A stretch of DNA of 64,000 nt, from contig NZ_JAKRET010000001.1 in assembly GCF_022664395.1 (NCBI RefSeq), positions 372,001 to 436,000 on the forward strand. Direction: 5' to 3'. The stretch comes from Sphingomonas lacusdianchii. Its GTDB lineage: Bacteria > Pseudomonadota > Alphaproteobacteria > Sphingomonadales > Sphingomonadaceae. The notes beneath the pieces were generated by a model that was not told the origin of the DNA, ran no database searches, and saw only the letters and a program-made list of their open reading frames with translations. The position numbers and the translations under genes are program-made. Positions 60,966-64,000 of this stretch are shown here, in pieces; position 1 is the first letter of the stretch, and each line of letters starts with the position of its first letter.

Positions 60966-61975
60966 CGTTTCGTATCCGCGCAGCTCGCGAAGAAGACCTG
61001 AAATATCTCTATGAAATGGCGAAGCTGACCGGGGGCGGGTTCACTAACCTGCCGCCCGATCGCAATGCGCTGACCACCCGGCTGGAGCGCAGCGCCATCG
61101 CCTTCAGCCATGAGGAAGACACCCCGCGCGACGAGGTGTTCGTGCTGGTGCTGGAGAATATCGATACCGGCGAGGTGCGCGGCACCTGTCAGGTGTTTAC
61201 GAAGGTCGGGCAGCGCTGGCCCTTCTATTCCTATCGCGTCGCGACGCTGACCAAGCATAGCGAGGCGCTGGGGCGGACGTTCCGTGCCGATATCCTCAAT
61301 CTGGTCAACGATCTGGAAGGGTCGAGCGAGGTCGGCGGACTGTTCCTTCATCCGGGCGAGCGGGCCGGCGGGCTGGGGCTGTTGCTCGCCCGATCGCGCT
61401 ATCTGTTCATCGGACGGCATCGCGGGCGCTTTGCCGACCGGGTGCTCGCGGAACTGCGCGGGATCATCGACGAAGCGGGCGGATCGCCCTTCTGGGACGG
61501 GGTGGCCGGGCGTTTCTTCGGGATGACGTTCCAGGACGCCGACCAGTTCAATGCGATCCATGGCAACCAGTTCATCGCCGACCTGATGCCGCGCCATCCG
61601 GTCTATATCGCGATGCTGCCCGAGGCGGCGCGCGCCGTCATCGGCCTGCCCCACCCGACCGGGCGCGCGGCGATGCGGATGCTGGAGAATGAAGGCTTTG
61701 CGTATGAGAATTACGTCGACATCTTCGATGGCGGGCCGACCATGACCGCGCGCACCGACCAGATCATGACGATCCGCGACCGGCGCGAGGGCAAGGTCGT
61801 GGGCATCGACAATGGCGGCGGCAGGGCGTCGCTGCTGTCGACCGGGCGGCTGTCCGATTTCCGCGCCTGTCTTGGCGAGGTGACGGTGCGTGACGACGGC
61901 ATCGTCATCGACGCGGAGGCGGCACGCGCGCTGGGCGTCAAGGTCGGCGACACGCTGTGTCATGTGGGGCGGTGA
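60962..61975 (+). CDS. astA: Arginine N-succinyltransferase
   Basis: First step of the AST arginine-degradation pathway: succinyl-CoA plus arginine. 337 residues. The start FRIRAAREEDLKYLYEMAKL and the conserved LTNLPPDR-type region are present, as well as LFLHPGERAGGLGLLLARSR and GNQFIADLMPRHPVYIAML. The start is GTG 60962, overlapping the M20 gene. astB follows with overlap; astC, astD and astE are not in the window. Confidence 0.93.
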   Translation: MTFRIRAAREEDLKYLYEMAKLTGGGFTNLPPDRNALTTRLERSAIAFSHEEDTPRDEVFVLVLENIDTGEVRGTCQVFTKVGQRWPFYSYRVATLTKHSEALGRTFRADILNLVNDLEGSSEVGGLFLHPGERAGGLGLLLARSRYLFIGRHRGRFADRVLAELRGIIDEAGGSPFWDGVAGRFFGMTFQDADQFNAIHGNQFIADLMPRHPVYIAMLPEAARAVIGLPHPTGRAAMRMLENEGFAYENYVDIFDGGPTMTARTDQIMTIRDRREGKVVGIDNGGGRASLLSTGRLSDFRACLGEVTVRDDGIVIDAEAARALGVKVGDTLCHVGR

Positions 61976-61977
61976 CG

Positions 61978-63231
61978 ATGGTGCGCGAAATCAATTTCGA
62001 CGGGATCATTGGTCCCAGCCACAATTATGCCGGGCTGAGCCACGGCAATCTGGCGGCGACGCGCAATGCCGGCGAAATGTCGCGCCCGCGCATGGCGGCG
62101 CTACAGGGTATCGCCAAGATGCGGGCGAACCTCGCGCTCGGGCTGACTCAGGGCATATTGTTGCCGCACCCGCGGCCGGACGTGCGCTGGCTGACGCGAC
62201 TGGCAACCGATTATGCGCGTGCCGCACCGCATCTGCGGGCGCAGGCGTTGTCGGCGTCGGCGATGTGGGCGGCCAATGCGGCGACCGTGTCGCCTGCGGC
62301 GGATTGCGATGACGGACGCTGCCACCTGACCGTCGCGAACCTCGTGACCATGCCGCATCGTAGTCACGAGTGGCCTGCAACGCTCAAGCAGCTCGAACTC
62401 GCCTTTGCCGATCCGGCCTTCGCGGTACATGGACCGGTCCCCGCCCCGTTCGGTGACGAAGGCGCGGCCAATCATATGCGGCTGTGCGAGACGCATGGCG
62501 CGGCGGGGATCGAGGTGTTCGTCTATGGGGTAAGCGGCGGCCCCTTCCCTGCCCGCCAGCATCGCGAGGCGTGCGAGACCGTGGCGCGCGCGCACAGCCT
62601 TGATCCGGCGCGGACGCTGTTCGTGCGACAATCCGACGAAGCAATCGCGGCCGGGGCATTCCACAACGACGTGGTTGCGGTCGCCAACGAGCGCGTACTG
62701 TTCGCGCACGAACAGGCGTTCCATGACCGTGACGGCTTCCTTGCCGATCTGCGCGCGGCGATGCCGTCGGTCGAGATCGTCGAGGTGCCGGCGGCGCGGG
62801 TCAGTCTTGCGGACGCGATCGCTTCCTATCTGTTCAACGCGCAACTGGTGACGTTGGCCGATGGCGGCATGGCGCTGGTCCTGCCGTCGGAGGCACGGGC
62901 GAACGGACCGGTATGGTCGTGGTTGCAGGAACTGGTCGCGGGCAACGGACCGATCCGGCGGCTGGAAGTCGTCGACGTCCGCGAATCGATGGCGAATGGC
63001 GGTGGCCCCGCCTGTCTGCGGCTGCGGGTGGTGGCCGATCCGGCGACGATCGATCCGCGGTTCCTCGTCGACGATGCCAGGCTCGATACGATCGCGGCAG
63101 TGGTCGAGGCGCATTGGCCCGAGCGGATCGACCCGGCGGATATCGGCGATCCGGCGCTGATCGAGGAGATCGTAACGGCGCGCCGCGCGCTGCTCGAAGC
63201 GCTCGACCTTGTCGAGTTAATTGACAGTTAA
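61978..63231 (+). CDS. astB: N-succinylarginine dihydrolase
   Basis: Second AST step; hydrolyses N-succinylarginine to succinylornithine, CO2 and ammonia. 417 residues. The N-terminus NFDGIIGPSHNYAGLSHGN and the segments ANHMRLCETHGAAGIEVFVYG and FHNDVVAVANERVLFAHEQ match the family. The catalytic Cys is in GGGPACLRLRVV near residue 345. A GTG at 61972, overlapping the astA stop, is an alternative start two codons upstream. Confidence 0.94.
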   Translation: MVREINFDGIIGPSHNYAGLSHGNLAATRNAGEMSRPRMAALQGIAKMRANLALGLTQGILLPHPRPDVRWLTRLATDYARAAPHLRAQALSASAMWAANAATVSPAADCDDGRCHLTVANLVTMPHRSHEWPATLKQLELAFADPAFAVHGPVPAPFGDEGAANHMRLCETHGAAGIEVFVYGVSGGPFPARQHREACETVARAHSLDPARTLFVRQSDEAIAAGAFHNDVVAVANERVLFAHEQAFHDRDGFLADLRAAMPSVEIVEVPAARVSLADAIASYLFNAQLVTLADGGMALVLPSEARANGPVWSWLQELVAGNGPIRRLEVVDVRESMANGGGPACLRLRVVADPATIDPRFLVDDARLDTIAAVVEAHWPERIDPADIGDPALIEEIVTARRALLEALDLVELIDS

Positions 63232-63297
63232 CCATATCGCAGCGCCCCGGATCGGCAGAAAACCGCCGCTGGTACGTAAATTGCATAATTTCGGACC

Positions 63298-63519
63298 ATG
63301 CTGATGCGGCTCAAGAACCTGTTCACGATCAAGTCGAAGTTCGAGGCGTTCCCCGTCATCTACGGCCTTGCCGTGGGGGCGGTGGAGCGCGGGTTCCATT
63401 ACATGCAGATGTATCCGGGGATCGCGGGCAAGCTGATGTTCGCGGTCTGCCCGATCGCTGTGTTCATGGCGGGCAGCCGCATTCTCGATTCGATCGACGC
63501 GGACCGCGAGGTTCGCTAG
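63298..63519 (+). CDS. Small membrane protein, unknown function
   Basis: A 73-residue protein with a basic start (LMRLKNLFTIKSKFEAF), one probable membrane segment around residues 47-60 (LMFAVCPIAVFMAGS) and a charged end (DSIDADREVR). A similar small protein often sits before the SpoU methyltransferase gene in sphingomonads. No function is known. The second ATG at 63304 could be the true start. Confidence 0.7.
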   Translation: MLMRLKNLFTIKSKFEAFPVIYGLAVGAVERGFHYMQMYPGIAGKLMFAVCPIAVFMAGSRILDSIDADREVR

Positions 63520-63527
63520 GGCGTCGC

Positions 63528-64000
63528 ATGCCTCGCGAGATTACCGCCTATTCGAACCCGATGGTGAAGGCCGCGCGCAACCTGCGCGAAAAGCGCCATC
63601 GCCGCGATCAGCGCCGATTCCTTGCCGAGGGACTGCGCATCCTGACCGAAGCGCGCGAGGCGGGATGGCTGCCCGCTGAACTCTATTTCGCGAGCGACGC
63701 GCCGCATCCACTGCTGGAAACGCTGATCGACGAGACCGAGGCGTCGGGGGGCGTTGCCATCGCCACGACAGTCGACATCCTGTCGAAGCTGTCGGGGAAG
63801 GACAATCCGGGGTCGGTGGTCGGCGTCTATGACGAATTCTCGACCGAACTGACGGGCATCGACCGGCGCAACGCGTCGCTGTGGCTGGTCGCCGAACGCC
63901 TGCGCGATCCGGGCAATCTGGGGACGATCCTGCGCACCGCCGATGCGACCGGTGCCGGCGGGCTGATCCTGATCGACGAGTGCGTCGATCCGTTTTCGGT
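63528..64000 (+). CDS. SpoU/TrmH-family rRNA methyltransferase (cut by window edge)
   Basis: The first 157 codons of an RNA 2'-O-methyltransferase. MPREITAYSNPMVKAARNLR is the substrate-binding domain start, with RRFLAEGLRILTEA following. The SPOUT signature begins at LWLVAERLRDPGNLGTILRT ADATGAGG near residue 125. The reading frame runs to the window end. The target nucleotide is unknown. Confidence 0.85.
   Translation, partial: MPREITAYSNPMVKAARNLREKRHRRDQRRFLAEGLRILTEAREAGWLPAELYFASDAPHPLLETLIDETEASGGVAIATTVDILSKLSGKDNPGSVVGVYDEFSTELTGIDRRNASLWLVAERLRDPGNLGTILRTADATGAGGLILIDECVDPFS

Overview
The window is GC-rich chromosomal DNA from an alphaproteobacterium, most likely a Sphingomonas-type member of the Sphingomonadales. 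The placement rests on gene order and protein type: a 14-gene nuo operon running into birA, coaX and an RNase J gene, zapA followed by 6S RNA and a 5-formyl-THF cyclo-ligase gene, and several kinds of dispersed palindromic repeat. No phage, transposase, CRISPR array or rRNA operon was seen.

Layout. Positions 1-16949 (minus strand) hold one long respiratory operon, nuoA to nuoN, with two extra small genes inside it (an NTF2-like protein between nuoD and nuoE, and a 61-residue membrane protein between nuoE and nuoF). It continues into birA, coaX and the first codons of an RNase J gene. Positions 17156-27898 (minus) carry suhB, efp, two cell-wall genes (M23 peptidase, L,D-transpeptidase), thiE and a glycolysis/pentose-phosphate cluster (tkt, gap, MOSC gene, pgk, fba). 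A MazF-type toxin-antitoxin pair and a 236-bp nested inverted repeat sit between pgk and fba. Positions 28021-29462 (plus) carry a small coiled-coil gene, zapA, 6S RNA, the cyclo-ligase gene and a DUF2842 gene. Two identical tRNA-Asp genes flank an OprB-like porin (29483-31135), followed by an AI-2E-type transporter and bioF-bioD-bioA.

Positions 35529-45252 (minus) form a propionyl-CoA unit: enoyl-CoA hydratase, methylmalonyl-CoA mutase, bioB and the biotin-carrying carboxylase subunit, then a GH13 glucosidase, a GT4 glycosyltransferase, a small basic protein and a CinA-like amidase. The carboxyltransferase subunit (pccB) and methylmalonyl-CoA epimerase lie at 47972-50056 on the plus strand, so the route propionyl-CoA to methylmalonyl-CoA to succinyl-CoA is complete here. 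The synthesis of its biotin cofactor (bioFDA, bioB) and the ligase that attaches it (birA) are in the same window. The right end holds purF, an SDR gene, hisI, cfa, photolyase, a histone-deacetylase-like gene, rppH, a DUF481 protein, an M20 hydrolase with astA and astB, and a partial SpoU-type rRNA methyltransferase.

The most unusual signal is the set of palindromic repeats that have entered genes. One 132-bp element lies in frame inside pccA. A sister copy sits between pccB and the epimerase gene and appears to supply the epimerase's ribosome binding site. A different element lies in frame near the N-terminus of bioB. This resembles the Rickettsia palindromic elements in behaviour, and here it affects three genes of one metabolic route.
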